Assembly (NCBI GenBank): GCA_023667315.1
Contig: JAMPAI010000006.1
Location: 1 to 64,000, forward strand
DNA from: Ruminococcus flavefaciens
GTDB lineage: Bacteria; Bacteroidota; Bacteroidia; Bacteroidales; P3
DNA length: 64,000 nt
Direction: 5' to 3'
Shown: positions 35,370 through 44,067 of the stretch, in pieces
Numbering within the stretch: position 1 is the first letter of the stretch
How the letters are laid out: the number at the start of each line of letters is the position of its first letter
The notes under the pieces: model-generated
The model's input: the letters and a program-made list of their open reading frames with translations, nothing else
Databases searched by the model: none
Told to the model about the DNA's origin: nothing
Translations under genes and position numbers: made by a program

Positions 35370-35406
35370 CGAATCCACAAATATTATTACAAAGGAGATA
35401 TTTATT

Positions 35407-35982
35407 ATGAACATCAAGGTCAACACCACCAGTACTAAGGCCCCGTACGATTACTGCGATAGCGCCTGGGTTTCTATGATCCCTCGTGTAGATTACCGCA
35501 CCGATACTATAAAAGCTGTCCGTGGGTTATTCGAGGAGTGGATACAGTACGTATCTGGAACCGAACATTTCCGGGAGGCATTTAATAAGAGACTCGCTGA
35601 CGGCCTGCCCGGGTATGACCATGTCCTGCGGAATGATAATCTGTTCACGAGTGTTATCATATTGGTAGATGGTACTACCTATGCGATTTTCAGAGATCTG
35701 GATGGCGAAAATCTATATTACATGCAAGTGGATATCCATCGACCGGATCTGGTTGCGGATGAGGATGTCAGCATTATTACTGTGAAGGGAATGGGTCCAA
35801 CGCGGAAGGTTACTGAAATTCGGACACATTACCATCATCTGCCCATGTGCGAACCGGCATATTGGTGCAATTCGATGAAAGTCCCTTGTAACGGAGATTC
35901 GTTCAAACGCATCATTAAGGGATATAATACGATCTGTAAACCAGAGCGTGCCGTGATCGGTGTGATCCAGTATAATACATGA
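35407..35982 (+). CDS. Unknown protein (191 aa)
   Basis: Not recognised. A 191-aa soluble protein with His/Cys-rich patches near the C terminus (HYHHLPMCEPAYWC), which could bind metal. AAAGGAG precedes ATG 35407. Monocistronic between a class I promoter and a terminator, unlike its structural-gene neighbours. Confidence 0.75.
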   Translation: MNIKVNTTSTKAPYDYCDSAWVSMIPRVDYRTDTIKAVRGLFEEWIQYVSGTEHFREAFNKRLADGLPGYDHVLRNDNLFTSVIILVDGTTYAIFRDLDGENLYYMQVDIHRPDLVADEDVSIITVKGMGPTRKVTEIRTHYHHLPMCEPAYWCNSMKVPCNGDSFKRIIKGYNTICKPERAVIGVIQYNT

Positions 35983-35990
35983 GAAAGATA

Positions 35991-36022
35991 GGGGAGGGGC
36001 ATCTGCCCCTCCCCGTTTGTCT
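35991..36022 (+). terminator. Rho-independent terminator
   Basis: A 10-bp stem GGGGAGGGGC/GCCCCTCCCC, loop ATCT, then GTTTGTCTCT. Same loop-closing core as at 50113. Confidence 0.85.
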
Positions 36023-36050
36023 CTATTCAGATTTACTTTTTATCTCTGGC

Positions 36051-36064
36051 GACATTTTTATAAT
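36051..36064 (+). promoter_or_regulatory. Class II (late-type) promoter
   Basis: GACA at 36051, six bases, TAAT at 36061. Heads the capsid operon. Confidence 0.6.
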
Positions 36065-36102
36065 GTGTCCCAAGTATAGTAAGAAGGAGGATATGGGCCA
36101 TC

Positions 36103-37266
36103 ATGTATCGAAATATGATGTTGCAAGAAGCGATTGAATTAACAGCAACTGCGGTTAAACCTGATGAGATTGCTTCTGAGATTAAAAAGTGCATGAACAC
36201 CTGCAAACTGACGAAGTTTAAATCTGAGTCAGAATGTGCGCGCTTCTATAGCGCGTTCTTTTTAACCACGCTGAATGCTCAGGTTACCCCCACGGTAGAA
36301 CAATGGGGAACCATCTATACGACATTGCTCAGTAACGATTCTTTTTGTAATGATCTGGCCGTGTACATGGTCATGTATCGACCGGCAATCTTTACAGGAA
36401 TCTTTGCTCCACTGTGGAATCTGGTTCAGTCTGAGTTAGCTAATATGAAAACTAACCAGATTCGTTATCTGGCACTCACCAAAGCGATGTTTACTATGTT
36501 GCAGACGAGGATGAATGGAGTAGGACAGATCATTCGATCCCAGGTTCATGATACGGAGACGTTGAAGTTTATTGGGATCGTTGAGCAGGTTCTTACTCAG
36601 TTTATTTTTGACCTGACGTCACTTACCCAAGCTGAAGTTGAGAAGATGGTGAAACCTGAGGATATCACCATTGATGTACGGTATCCCAATAAACCTCTTG
36701 CTGAAGATGTGAAAGAGTTGCTGGCTATTTTGGCATCTGCGGAAGAGTGGATTAATGAAGATGCCAAGCAGTATATGACATTGAATGAAGGCATTGTTTC
36801 GAATGCCGCAATGAAGGCAAAAGAAGCCGGCATTGCAATGAAGAAGGCGGAACGAAACTTCGATGAATTCGTCATGAAGCGTGTCAAGAAGATGCGTCAG
36901 GATCGTCAGAATCGAAAACATTCTGAAATGGTCGGCGAATCTCTACAGATCACCCATGAGATCAAACGTCTTTTGAAATCTGGTGGTCTCGCTGTCATCA
37001 ATCCGGCGCTTGGCGTTATGCACTACATTGTAACACTTTTTATCGATCGTCATACTGATGCCAAAGATCGAGCTGTGTTGGTTCGTCAGTTGAAGGAAGA
37101 GATCGAAATCATTGATGAGAAGATTGCGATGGCTGAGCGTAATGGTCAGGATAAAGAACGTATTGAATTGATTCGAGTTCGCCAGAAGTATATCCGTGAG
37201 TATGATCGGATCAATAAGATTCGCTATGATCCTCAGACCAGAGATCGTTTGGCTAATATGGCATAG
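36103..37266 (+). CDS. Probable head/prohead-associated protein (387 aa)
   Basis: Not recognised. A 387-aa helical protein with a long coiled-coil-like C-terminal half (about 230-387) rich in Glu/Lys/Arg and an apparent hydrophobic stretch near 305-318. First gene of the operon that continues into an acidic core-like protein and the probable capsid protein. A prohead core or internal head protein is likely from context. Confidence 0.75.
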   Translation: MYRNMMLQEAIELTATAVKPDEIASEIKKCMNTCKLTKFKSESECARFYSAFFLTTLNAQVTPTVEQWGTIYTTLLSNDSFCNDLAVYMVMYRPAIFTGIFAPLWNLVQSELANMKTNQIRYLALTKAMFTMLQTRMNGVGQIIRSQVHDTETLKFIGIVEQVLTQFIFDLTSLTQAEVEKMVKPEDITIDVRYPNKPLAEDVKELLAILASAEEWINEDAKQYMTLNEGIVSNAAMKAKEAGIAMKKAERNFDEFVMKRVKKMRQDRQNRKHSEMVGESLQITHEIKRLLKSGGLAVINPALGVMHYIVTLFIDRHTDAKDRAVLVRQLKEEIEIIDEKIAMAERNGQDKERIELIRVRQKYIREYDRINKIRYDPQTRDRLANMA

Positions 37267-37282
37267 GAAGGAGGTATACTGA

Positions 37283-38110
37283 ATGGATTTATTCGCATTG
37301 CGCAGTATTGCTCTTCGAGCTATGGTTGAAGCTGCTGGTGATGATGAAGAGGAAAAGAAGAAACAGGACGAAGAGAAGAAAAAGAAGCAGCAAGATCAAG
37401 AGAATGCTGAGCAGGAGGAAGAGACTCCCGCTGAGGATGATACTACCGAAGAGGATACACAGGAGGAGAATCCGGATGAGCAGACCGAAGAAGAAACCCC
37501 TGAAGACAATTCCGACGAAGGTGATCCAGCGCCCGAAGACACGCCGGCCGACGATGCGGGTGGAGAAGATCCTCCCCCCGATGGAGAGGAAGCTCCCGTA
37601 GACGGAGATGTTCCTGATGCCGGTGGTGATGACTTCTCAATGGATCCCGAAGGTGGTGAAGAGGAAGATCTTGGTCCAGCTCCAGATGGACTGCCAGAAG
37701 CTGACGATGACGGTAGTGGGGATATGGAATCTGACGAGGAAGAGGATCAAGAAACAAATATCCAGATCAATATTCTGAAACTTTCTGAGTTGGATCGGGT
37801 ATTGGCTAAGAAAAACTGCTTCCAGTTCTTTATTGATCTGAAGGCCAAAGTGCAGGCCAATCTCGCTATCATCGAGAAGAATGAGACTGTCATTGATCCG
37901 GATGTTCGTGATCAGATTGTGGAGAAGTTGAATACGGTTACTCTGCAACTGAATCAGTTCCTCGAGTACAAATTCCCCATTATGAACTATGAGGAAGCGA
38001 TCCAGTCGTATTATATCTTCGTGAAAGACATTAATACTGCCCTGGAGGAAGTCCGAAATGACGGAATTATCGGGAGAAAACCTAAACATAAAAATAAGGA
38101 AAGCTCCTAG
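37283..38110 (+). CDS. Acidic scaffold/prohead core-like protein (275 aa)
   Basis: Residues about 20-160 are low-complexity, dominated by Glu, Asp, Pro and Gly, followed by a compact helical domain (about 163-265) and a basic tail. No enzyme motif. Strongly acidic, disordered proteins just upstream of the major capsid gene are typical of scaffold or core components cleaved by the prohead protease. AAGGAGG precedes ATG 37283, 16 nt after the previous stop. Confidence 0.7.
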   Translation: MDLFALRSIALRAMVEAAGDDEEEKKKQDEEKKKKQQDQENAEQEEETPAEDDTTEEDTQEENPDEQTEEETPEDNSDEGDPAPEDTPADDAGGEDPPPDGEEAPVDGDVPDAGGDDFSMDPEGGEEEDLGPAPDGLPEADDDGSGDMESDEEEDQETNIQINILKLSELDRVLAKKNCFQFFIDLKAKVQANLAIIEKNETVIDPDVRDQIVEKLNTVTLQLNQFLEYKFPIMNYEEAIQSYYIFVKDINTALEEVRNDGIIGRKPKHKNKESS

Positions 38111-38119
38111 ATTTGGTGG

Positions 38120-38131
38120 AACAATCTAGTT
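38120..38131 (+). promoter_or_regulatory. Possible class II promoter before the capsid gene
   Basis: AACA at 38120, six bases, TT at 38130. It fits AACA-N6-TW but lacks the TATAA seen at other sites. Confidence 0.3.
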
Positions 38132-38197
38132 GCTAACCGAGGCATTCCATCATTCTAGTAACAATAACAATTTTTATTTCTGAAAGGAGATTGACAA

Positions 38198-39886
38198 ATG
38201 GGTGTTTTGTTTGGCGGCATGGGTAAAAGCCGCGACATTAACGACATTGTCGAGAAGCTTCAGACCGGCTCTATCGTGAACGAATCCGTATCTTCCACCT
38301 CTCTGCAAAGCATGGAGGTTAGCGAGCTGGCCGACAGCATCAAGAACGCGATGCTGGAGCACTACACCGGCGTTATCCCTCACGAGCAGTTCCAGGATAT
38401 GCTGAAGGAGGATGCTGAGTCCGCCGCTCTGATGTTCAAGAACGGCATGGTCGAGTATCAGGCTCAGCGTACTGGTTCTTCCAACGGCAAGGCGATGAAC
38501 GAAAGCATTCAGATGCCCAATCTGGTCACTCTGACGACTTCCATCGCCACTACCATGCGTACGCCTTACGAGGCTGTGCTGCATAGACTGTACGATACCC
38601 GTACCCTAGAGAAGCAGACCGTGGATGTTGAGGAAGTCATCCCCACCATCACCGCTCCTCTGGAGTCCCGTGCTGAAGACATGATCGATGCGCTGTCTCC
38701 CTATGCGCCGGTTCCCTTCGTGGATCGTACCGAGATCATGGTCAGCTCCCTGGTGAACGGTATCGAGGTCGGCACCAAGGATATGTACCTGCTGGATGGC
38801 ATGGATCCCATCTTCACCATCAACCGCGACGTGCGTGTGGTCCGTGTTGATGCGGAGCTGGATGGCCAGCCTGTCGATCCCAAGAACATCTCCATCGCCA
38901 AGGGCTCCATGCCCTACTTCGAGGCCAAGAACAATGACCTCACCTGCCTGTTCAACATCAAGCGTGATGACGGCACCATCTACACCGCCGATGTCACCGC
39001 TCGGATGGACTTCGAGCATTCTGAGCTGAAGTTCCTGCGCGCGGATGCGGCCATCAAGAAGGTGTACTTCTACGCCACCGTGAGCCATCAGGAGCACACT
39101 CACCCCATCCACACCAGCTTCCGGAACAGCTTCGAGCAGTACGTGGTTCCTACCCGTCCTCATATCGAAGTGAGCCTGCCTCCTGAGGCCAAGACCGATA
39201 TCTCCAACCAGATCAACCACTTTGCCAACAAGGACATCATCACCGCCATGACCGAGCAGATCACCGAGATCAGCTCCCGCATGGAGGATCAGCGCCTGAA
39301 GAAGTGCCTGGATGCCGGTTGGGAGATGGAGGCCACCTTCCCCTTCGAGGCTCCCAGCAACTTCGCACACGGCAACCTGGAGTGGCTGAAGCGCGAGTTC
39401 GTGCCTTTCCTGGATCAGTGCGCTCTGAAGCTGAAGAGCCGTGAGAATATCACCGACTGCCACTTCCGTGTCGGCGTGTCTCCCTACATCCTGCGGATTC
39501 TGGATACCGACTTCACCATGGACAAGGCCATGAGCGAGGAGTCCCGTGGTGCTGGCGTCATCAACTACTCCATTGGTATCAAGACTTCCACCAGCGTCTT
39601 CTATCTGATCTCCAGCCAGCAGTTCGAGGACAACCGCATGCAGATGCTGCTGATCCCCAACAACTGGAAGATGAGCCAGGTGAAGACCTACAACTACTTC
39701 AAGTACAGCTCCTACCTCACCGATCAGCTGCGCCGTGCGGATCACCCCGTACAGCCCGCCATCGTGTACACCGAGCGGAACATGCCTGTCGTCTTCCGTC
39801 CGATGTCTGCGATCGTTGAGATCGAGGGCATGCCCACCATGATGAACGAGGGCGCACGCTCCATTCGTCTGGTTGAGCGCGTGTAA
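38198..39886 (+). CDS. Probable major capsid protein (562 aa)
   Basis: No motif defines this family, so the call rests on context and layout. The 562-aa size suits jumbo myovirus capsid proteins. GC-rich codons signal very high expression. It follows an acidic core-like gene and sits near the prohead protease. The C-terminal part (about 420-562) has the strand-rich pattern of an HK97-type A-domain (RVGVSPYILRIL, then GVINYSIGIK, MLLIPNNW). The N-terminal ~100 residues are charged and helical, fitting a propeptide removed on maturation. AAAGGAG precedes ATG 38198, and a strong terminator ends the operon. Confidence 0.7.
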   Translation: MGVLFGGMGKSRDINDIVEKLQTGSIVNESVSSTSLQSMEVSELADSIKNAMLEHYTGVIPHEQFQDMLKEDAESAALMFKNGMVEYQAQRTGSSNGKAMNESIQMPNLVTLTTSIATTMRTPYEAVLHRLYDTRTLEKQTVDVEEVIPTITAPLESRAEDMIDALSPYAPVPFVDRTEIMVSSLVNGIEVGTKDMYLLDGMDPIFTINRDVRVVRVDAELDGQPVDPKNISIAKGSMPYFEAKNNDLTCLFNIKRDDGTIYTADVTARMDFEHSELKFLRADAAIKKVYFYATVSHQEHTHPIHTSFRNSFEQYVVPTRPHIEVSLPPEAKTDISNQINHFANKDIITAMTEQITEISSRMEDQRLKKCLDAGWEMEATFPFEAPSNFAHGNLEWLKREFVPFLDQCALKLKSRENITDCHFRVGVSPYILRILDTDFTMDKAMSEESRGAGVINYSIGIKTSTSVFYLISSQQFEDNRMQMLLIPNNWKMSQVKTYNYFKYSSYLTDQLRRADHPVQPAIVYTERNMPVVFRPMSAIVEIEGMPTMMNEGARSIRLVERV

Positions 39887-39937
39887 TTCCGGCTGTGTGA
39901 GGATATTCCCATAAGAAAGTATCTAAACTGAAACAAG

Positions 39938-39970
39938 TCCCCCTCCCGTAATGGGAGGGGGATATTTTTA
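39938..39970 (+). terminator. Rho-independent terminator after the capsid gene
   Basis: A perfect 10-bp stem TCCCCCTCCC/GGGAGGGGGA, loop GTAAT, then TATTTTTA. Confidence 0.9.
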
Positions 39971-39984
39971 TCTGAAAACGGTAA

Positions 39985-39998
39985 AACACAACTATAAG
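39985..39998 (+). promoter_or_regulatory. Class II (late-type) promoter
   Basis: AACA at 39985, six bases, TAAG at 39995. Upstream of the gene at 40030. Confidence 0.6.
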
Positions 39999-40029
39999 CT
40001 TACATGCAGAAAGGAGTGTTACCCTGCAT

Positions 40030-41208
40030 ATGATTATGAAAGATGCAGTGACCAGTTATCTGATCACGTTGAGCAAGTTTTGTACCAAAAAGGGAGCAGA
40101 TATCAATACCAACCAGGAATTGGTGCAGGCGATTAATACACTGACTGAGGAAAATTCATTGGCCACGATCTATGTGAATGATCGTGACAATATCAATATT
40201 CCGGATGTTTGTGTGATTCCTCTGTTTGATCGGGGATTCGCCGGATATCTGCTGAATCCTGATAGCACAGTTCTTTGCCCGTTTGGCTATACGATCGAGA
40301 TTCATGCTCGGTGTTTTGCTAAGTATTCGGATGAAGAACTTGGCGCCGTAATCATTCATGATATTCTACAGAATGTTATGTCTGACACAGCAAAGATCCG
40401 AATGCTGAAGGCATATACCACCGTTGCAGGCAAGCATCAGAATCAGACAATGCTTCAGCTCTTCGACGATATTAACCTCGATGAAGTGCTGTATATCGCA
40501 TTTGCGGAGATTTGCATGCGGCCATTTCGCGTTCCGACCGTGGGTACTGATTATGTATCCACCGATGATGTGTTGGAAGCAATTGGGCTCGCTGATGCAT
40601 ATGACTCTTACGTGAATAAGGTTATGCCGCTTACAACTACATCGATCGAAGATCAGATGGCTCGTGAATTGCGTGATGATGTTCGGGACGTTAATACCGT
40701 CATCAATGCCTGTCTGGATAACGACATTCGGCATTATTATGCCGCTATTCGGAAGGGTGTTCCTCTTCTTACGTTTGAGAACGTGCTGGGGAATCATCAC
40801 GGGACACTGTCGATCGGATTTACTCCTAAGGGTAAGCATATTCCTTGGCGTAATACACCTCCGAAACCTGAGGTTATGTCCGAGTCTTTCAATAGTCCGG
40901 AGTCTGATTACGATATTCGTTTTCAGATTGATAAGATCATCGGAAACATGCGTTACGCAGAATCTGAGGCTGAGCGGGAAGTGGTCTTGTTTAAGATCAA
41001 GCAACTTTCAATCAAGCTGACAAAGCTCGAGATGAAACTGTCCAGGATTCCTAACCCAAATAAGGTAACACAGAATCGGCTGAAGTTCCTGGCAGAATGT
41101 AAGGCGGAACTGGAAGAGCTCCGCAGAAAGACTGTGGCTATGGAGATCAAGGAGAAACGCTGGCATGTCTATGCCAAGGGCGATATGCCTGATGGTTATG
41201 ATTTCTGA
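40030..41208 (+). CDS. Probable virion protein with degenerate metallopeptidase-like motif (392 aa)
   Basis: A 392-aa protein. Near residues 97-112, KYSDEELGAVIIHDILQN has the layout of the zincin helix (EELxAVxxHExxH), but has HDILQN, so the second histidine is missing and catalysis is doubtful. The C-terminal ~100 aa form a coiled coil. AAGGAG lies 13 nt before ATG 40030, and ATG 40036 is an equally possible start. The late-type promoter and position suggest a virion or assembly role. Confidence 0.7.
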   Translation: MIMKDAVTSYLITLSKFCTKKGADINTNQELVQAINTLTEENSLATIYVNDRDNINIPDVCVIPLFDRGFAGYLLNPDSTVLCPFGYTIEIHARCFAKYSDEELGAVIIHDILQNVMSDTAKIRMLKAYTTVAGKHQNQTMLQLFDDINLDEVLYIAFAEICMRPFRVPTVGTDYVSTDDVLEAIGLADAYDSYVNKVMPLTTTSIEDQMARELRDDVRDVNTVINACLDNDIRHYYAAIRKGVPLLTFENVLGNHHGTLSIGFTPKGKHIPWRNTPPKPEVMSESFNSPESDYDIRFQIDKIIGNMRYAESEAEREVVLFKIKQLSIKLTKLEMKLSRIPNPNKVTQNRLKFLAECKAELEELRRKTVAMEIKEKRWHVYAKGDMPDGYDF

Positions 41209-41216
41209 TTAATAAC

Positions 41217-41252
41217 TGGGAGTGGCTTACGGGTCACTCCCAATTTATATTT
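41217..41252 (+). terminator. Probable terminator
   Basis: An 8-bp stem TGGGAGTG/CACTCCCA with a 10-nt loop and an AT-rich tail. Confidence 0.6.
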
Positions 41253-41266
41253 TATGGAGGTGTTTT

Positions 41267-41689
41267 ATGTTACCAACCGCTACACGTGCGTATCCGACAA
41301 TTCGTCGCGGAGTAGGACGGGTGATACTATTCCATCGAACGATCCTGACGGAGCATATTATTGGTGAGAACTTTTCCGATGAATTCTTGCTAAATGAAGC
41401 GGATAATGGCAAGTATTTAAGTCTGCTTATATCCACTGACGCATCAATCGATTGCTTGACTGATCCATTAGTGATACTAACCGTCCCACATCCAGAAGAG
41501 GGAATTACTTCAGTCATAGTGAACCTCTATGAATGTATTGAATATAAATTTATACAAGGAGGTAACATTGGCGACATCATACGATTTTCTTATGTACGTG
41601 ATCCTACACCACCAAAACTAGATTCCGATTTGAGGACTTTTCTGTGTACATACTATAATAGTAGAGGAACAAAAGAAAACTTTACATAG
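41267..41689 (+). CDS. Unknown protein (140 aa)
   Basis: Not recognised. ATG 41267 is chosen because GGAGG sits 8 nt upstream; the longer frame starts inside the terminator. Its 3' end contains both boxes of a class I promoter, so coding and control sequence overlap. Confidence 0.65.
   Translation: MLPTATRAYPTIRRGVGRVILFHRTILTEHIIGENFSDEFLLNEADNGKYLSLLISTDASIDCLTDPLVILTVPHPEEGITSVIVNLYECIEYKFIQGGNIGDIIRFSYVRDPTPPKLDSDLRTFLCTYYNSRGTKENFT
41624..41664 (+). promoter_or_regulatory. Class I phage promoter (both boxes) inside a coding 3' end
   Basis: TCCGATTT at 41624-41631, and GTACATACTATAATAGTAG at 41646-41664, 22 nt apart. TCCGATTTGAGG here equals the first 12 bases of the 52-bp repeat. Drives 41702 and 41896. 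Confidence 0.75.
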
Positions 41690-41701
41690 GAGGTATGTAC
41701 A

Positions 41702-41902
41702 ATGGATAAGTTTCTCGAGACCTATGAGGCTAACAAGGCAAAGCGGGCACGGTATGCGAAGGCAATCAAGCGGCAGAAGATTGAGGGGATCATTCTGATC
41801 ATCCTCGCGATTCTCATGCTGGATGGCGCGGCTGGCGGTTCCCTCGTGATCGGGGGATTCGGCCTGTGGGCTCTGCTCAGCAAGGAGGTGCTGGCATGGT
41901 GA
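41702..41902 (+). CDS. Small membrane protein (66 aa)
   Basis: A basic N terminus (1-26) precedes one or two membrane helices (about 28-62, with Gly-rich centre). Function unknown. AGGAGG precedes ATG 41702. Overlaps the next gene by 7 nt. GC-rich codons suggest notable expression. A lysis-related or membrane-modifying role is possible. Confidence 0.75.
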   Translation: MDKFLETYEANKAKRARYAKAIKRQKIEGIILIILAILMLDGAAGGSLVIGGFGLWALLSKEVLAW

Positions 41903-42300
41903 GACCTGTTGAGAACAAGGGCATGGAGATCCTCAGAGATTTCCACAGTTACTACGATGCCCTCAGCATGATCGCCGGCGGCATCAATTTCGGTACCACC
42001 ATCAATAAGGGAACCTATATGCGGATGGATGAGAACTACTTCGAGATCGTCACTGAAGGCAAGGTGGACGAGATCGATTACCACATGGTCCTGCAGTTCC
42101 AGGGTGACGGTATCCTGATTGCGAAGCTGTATGCATATTGCAGAAACATAAGCGACGAGGTCCCGGATAACTGCCGGTACTATACCAGCTTCGATGATCA
42201 CAACCGGGATTATGCTCTGGCAAAACTCCGGGAAGTTCTCCCGAAGATCAATCCGCAGTCACATCACTTCGATCCGACTTGGAGTCGGTATGGATACTGA
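41896..42300 (+). CDS. Unknown protein (134 aa)
   Basis: Not recognised. ATG 41896 follows AGGAGG. A 134-aa soluble protein, probably translated together with the membrane protein it overlaps, and sharing its GC-rich codon use. Confidence 0.75.
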   Translation: MVRPVENKGMEILRDFHSYYDALSMIAGGINFGTTINKGTYMRMDENYFEIVTEGKVDEIDYHMVLQFQGDGILIAKLYAYCRNISDEVPDNCRYYTSFDDHNRDYALAKLREVLPKINPQSHHFDPTWSRYGY

Positions 42301-42305
42301 GAAGA

Positions 42306-42340
42306 GGGCGGGTGGCCAAAAGGTCATCCGCCCATTTTGT
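42306..42340 (+). terminator. Rho-independent terminator
   Basis: A 12-bp stem with two G-T pairs, loop AAAA, then ATTTTGTTC. Confidence 0.8.
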
Positions 42341-42370
42341 TCAATCGCTGTAGCTTTTTATTTTTTATGA

Positions 42371-42384
42371 AACTTGTATATAAT
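42371..42384 (+). promoter_or_regulatory. Class II-like promoter
   Basis: AACT (one change from AACA) at 42371, six bases, TAAT at 42381. Heads the operon 42405-46106. Confidence 0.45.
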
Positions 42385-42404
42385 CTTAAAAATAGGAGGG
42401 GCTT

Positions 42405-43199
42405 ATGGCACCATTCAATTCCATTGATATTCTCCAGTTAGCCAATAAGATGACTGTCTTAGGTGGTGCTACACTGGATGAACAGCTCACGTTCCTGGAG
42501 GAACAAATCCAAAAACCGTTTACATCAAACAATTCCAATTATTTCAAGGAGATCAAGCGTCTAGTTTCCTCGAAAGATGAATTGGATGAGCACTGCGCCA
42601 CCTGTATTACACAGATCCAGGATGTCTACCCTGGATTGACAATCGACCTGTCCGAGTATGATAAACATCTTGCCGGGTTCTTTATGAATTTGTACAAATT
42701 CTTTGTGAAGGATGCTCAGAAATTGATGTATCTCTTCATCAAAGAGTTCATCTTTAACAACAAGAACCGTAAAGGGCTGGTGGATCCCTATAACACTGCG
42801 GCAGTGGTCAACTATCCGAAGGAGCAGTATGGTAAGAAGGAGTTCTATCTGCTGATCATCAAACTCCCGAAGATCCTCGATGATATTTTCGACGATGGCG
42901 TCAAACTGAAGAAATTCATCGAATACATTTCCAGGAGTGAGGATGCTCCCGTTTATCTGGATTACATTCGCGAACGTATGGACGATGGTTACATTATCGA
43001 TAAAGGTGTCGTTGCTGATATGTATGCGATGTTTAAGAAATCTGAGTTGTATCGATCTCAGCTGAATAAGCTGGAGATCGACATTTACAATTCTCTGATT
43101 CTTCCGTACATGGAGGCGAATGGGCTTATGGATGTTCGGATTCCTGCTGCTGAAGATATCCCGGAAGAAACTGATGAGGAGGATGATGACGATGAATGA
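42405..43199 (+). CDS. Probable structural protein (264 aa)
   Basis: Not recognised. A 264-aa helical protein with an acidic C-terminal tail. TAGGAGGGG precedes ATG 42405. First gene of a late-type five-gene operon. Its stop overlaps the next start. Confidence 0.7.
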   Translation: MAPFNSIDILQLANKMTVLGGATLDEQLTFLEEQIQKPFTSNNSNYFKEIKRLVSSKDELDEHCATCITQIQDVYPGLTIDLSEYDKHLAGFFMNLYKFFVKDAQKLMYLFIKEFIFNNKNRKGLVDPYNTAAVVNYPKEQYGKKEFYLLIIKLPKILDDIFDDGVKLKKFIEYISRSEDAPVYLDYIRERMDDGYIIDKGVVADMYAMFKKSELYRSQLNKLEIDIYNSLILPYMEANGLMDVRIPAAEDIPEETDEEDDDDE

Positions 43200-43623
43200 G
43201 TTCAATACGGCGAACGTATATGGGATGTCTGTATATTCTCTGGCGAGTATTGATGCGCCGAGCGATGATGTGGAGTCGGGTCTGTTCGATAAAATCTTCA
43301 CCCCGGATTACTGGAATGATGGATGGAACAAAGCCTTTGCAGTGTATGTTCGACCCAAGCTGTATGAGATCATGGGCTGGACAGAGCCAGGCAGAACTTT
43401 TGACTCATCGCTCACTCTGCATATCGATGAGGTGCGGGAGCATCTGCATTCACTGCGTCGACATCATATCACCTTCAGTAGCTATACTGTTATGGATGAT
43501 GGGACCGTCCTAATCATCAGCGGTAAGTATACTACAGACGATTGTGATATGACCGACCCCGCAAATATTACGCGCTACGATGAAATTGTCAATATGATAA
43601 GAGGAGGATCTACAAATGAATAG
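43192..43623 (+). CDS. Unknown protein (143 aa)
   Basis: Not recognised. ATG 43192 is chosen among several in-frame ATGs for spacing of 10 nt from AGGAGG. Overlaps its neighbours by 8 nt on both sides, so the genes are translationally coupled. Confidence 0.65.
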   Translation: MNEFNTANVYGMSVYSLASIDAPSDDVESGLFDKIFTPDYWNDGWNKAFAVYVRPKLYEIMGWTEPGRTFDSSLTLHIDEVREHLHSLRRHHITFSSYTVMDDGTVLIISGKYTTDDCDMTDPANITRYDEIVNMIRGGSTNE

Positions 43624-44050
43624 CGTTATTAATTGGGACCTGGTTACCCTGGATGAACTCACGAGCAAGCGATACGGGATATGTGGAATGTACGGCATGT
43701 CCGATACGACGAGTCGGTACGAGGTGCTATATCCTTACCTCGAAAAGTGCTACTTGTTTGGTACACCGGATGGCCGGAAAGAGCTGACGGTAATTCTCAA
43801 GGACACCAATGAAGCCAAAGATACATTGGGTAGAATATATCGTGAGTTCAACATCCGATTCACTGGCATCCTGTTGACGAATATTTCCAACATCATCAAT
43901 AGCAACAGTTATATTTTCAACGGAATAATCAGCGCTGGCGAGTGGTATGAGCTTGACGACAAGCCCGGTTTTGTCGGTTGCCCGAAGATGCATTTCGATC
44001 TGATTGATCCGGTTGTCGCTTCGGTCATTCTGAAAAATGCGACTATATAA
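43616..44050 (+). CDS. Unknown protein (144 aa)
   Basis: Not recognised. A 144-aa soluble protein overlapping the previous gene by 8 nt, with AGAGGAGG upstream. It is part of the late-type operon. Confidence 0.7.
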   Translation: MNSVINWDLVTLDELTSKRYGICGMYGMSDTTSRYEVLYPYLEKCYLFGTPDGRKELTVILKDTNEAKDTLGRIYREFNIRFTGILLTNISNIINSNSYIFNGIISAGEWYELDDKPGFVGCPKMHFDLIDPVVASVILKNATI

Positions 44051-44067
44051 GTAGGAGGAAGTACATA

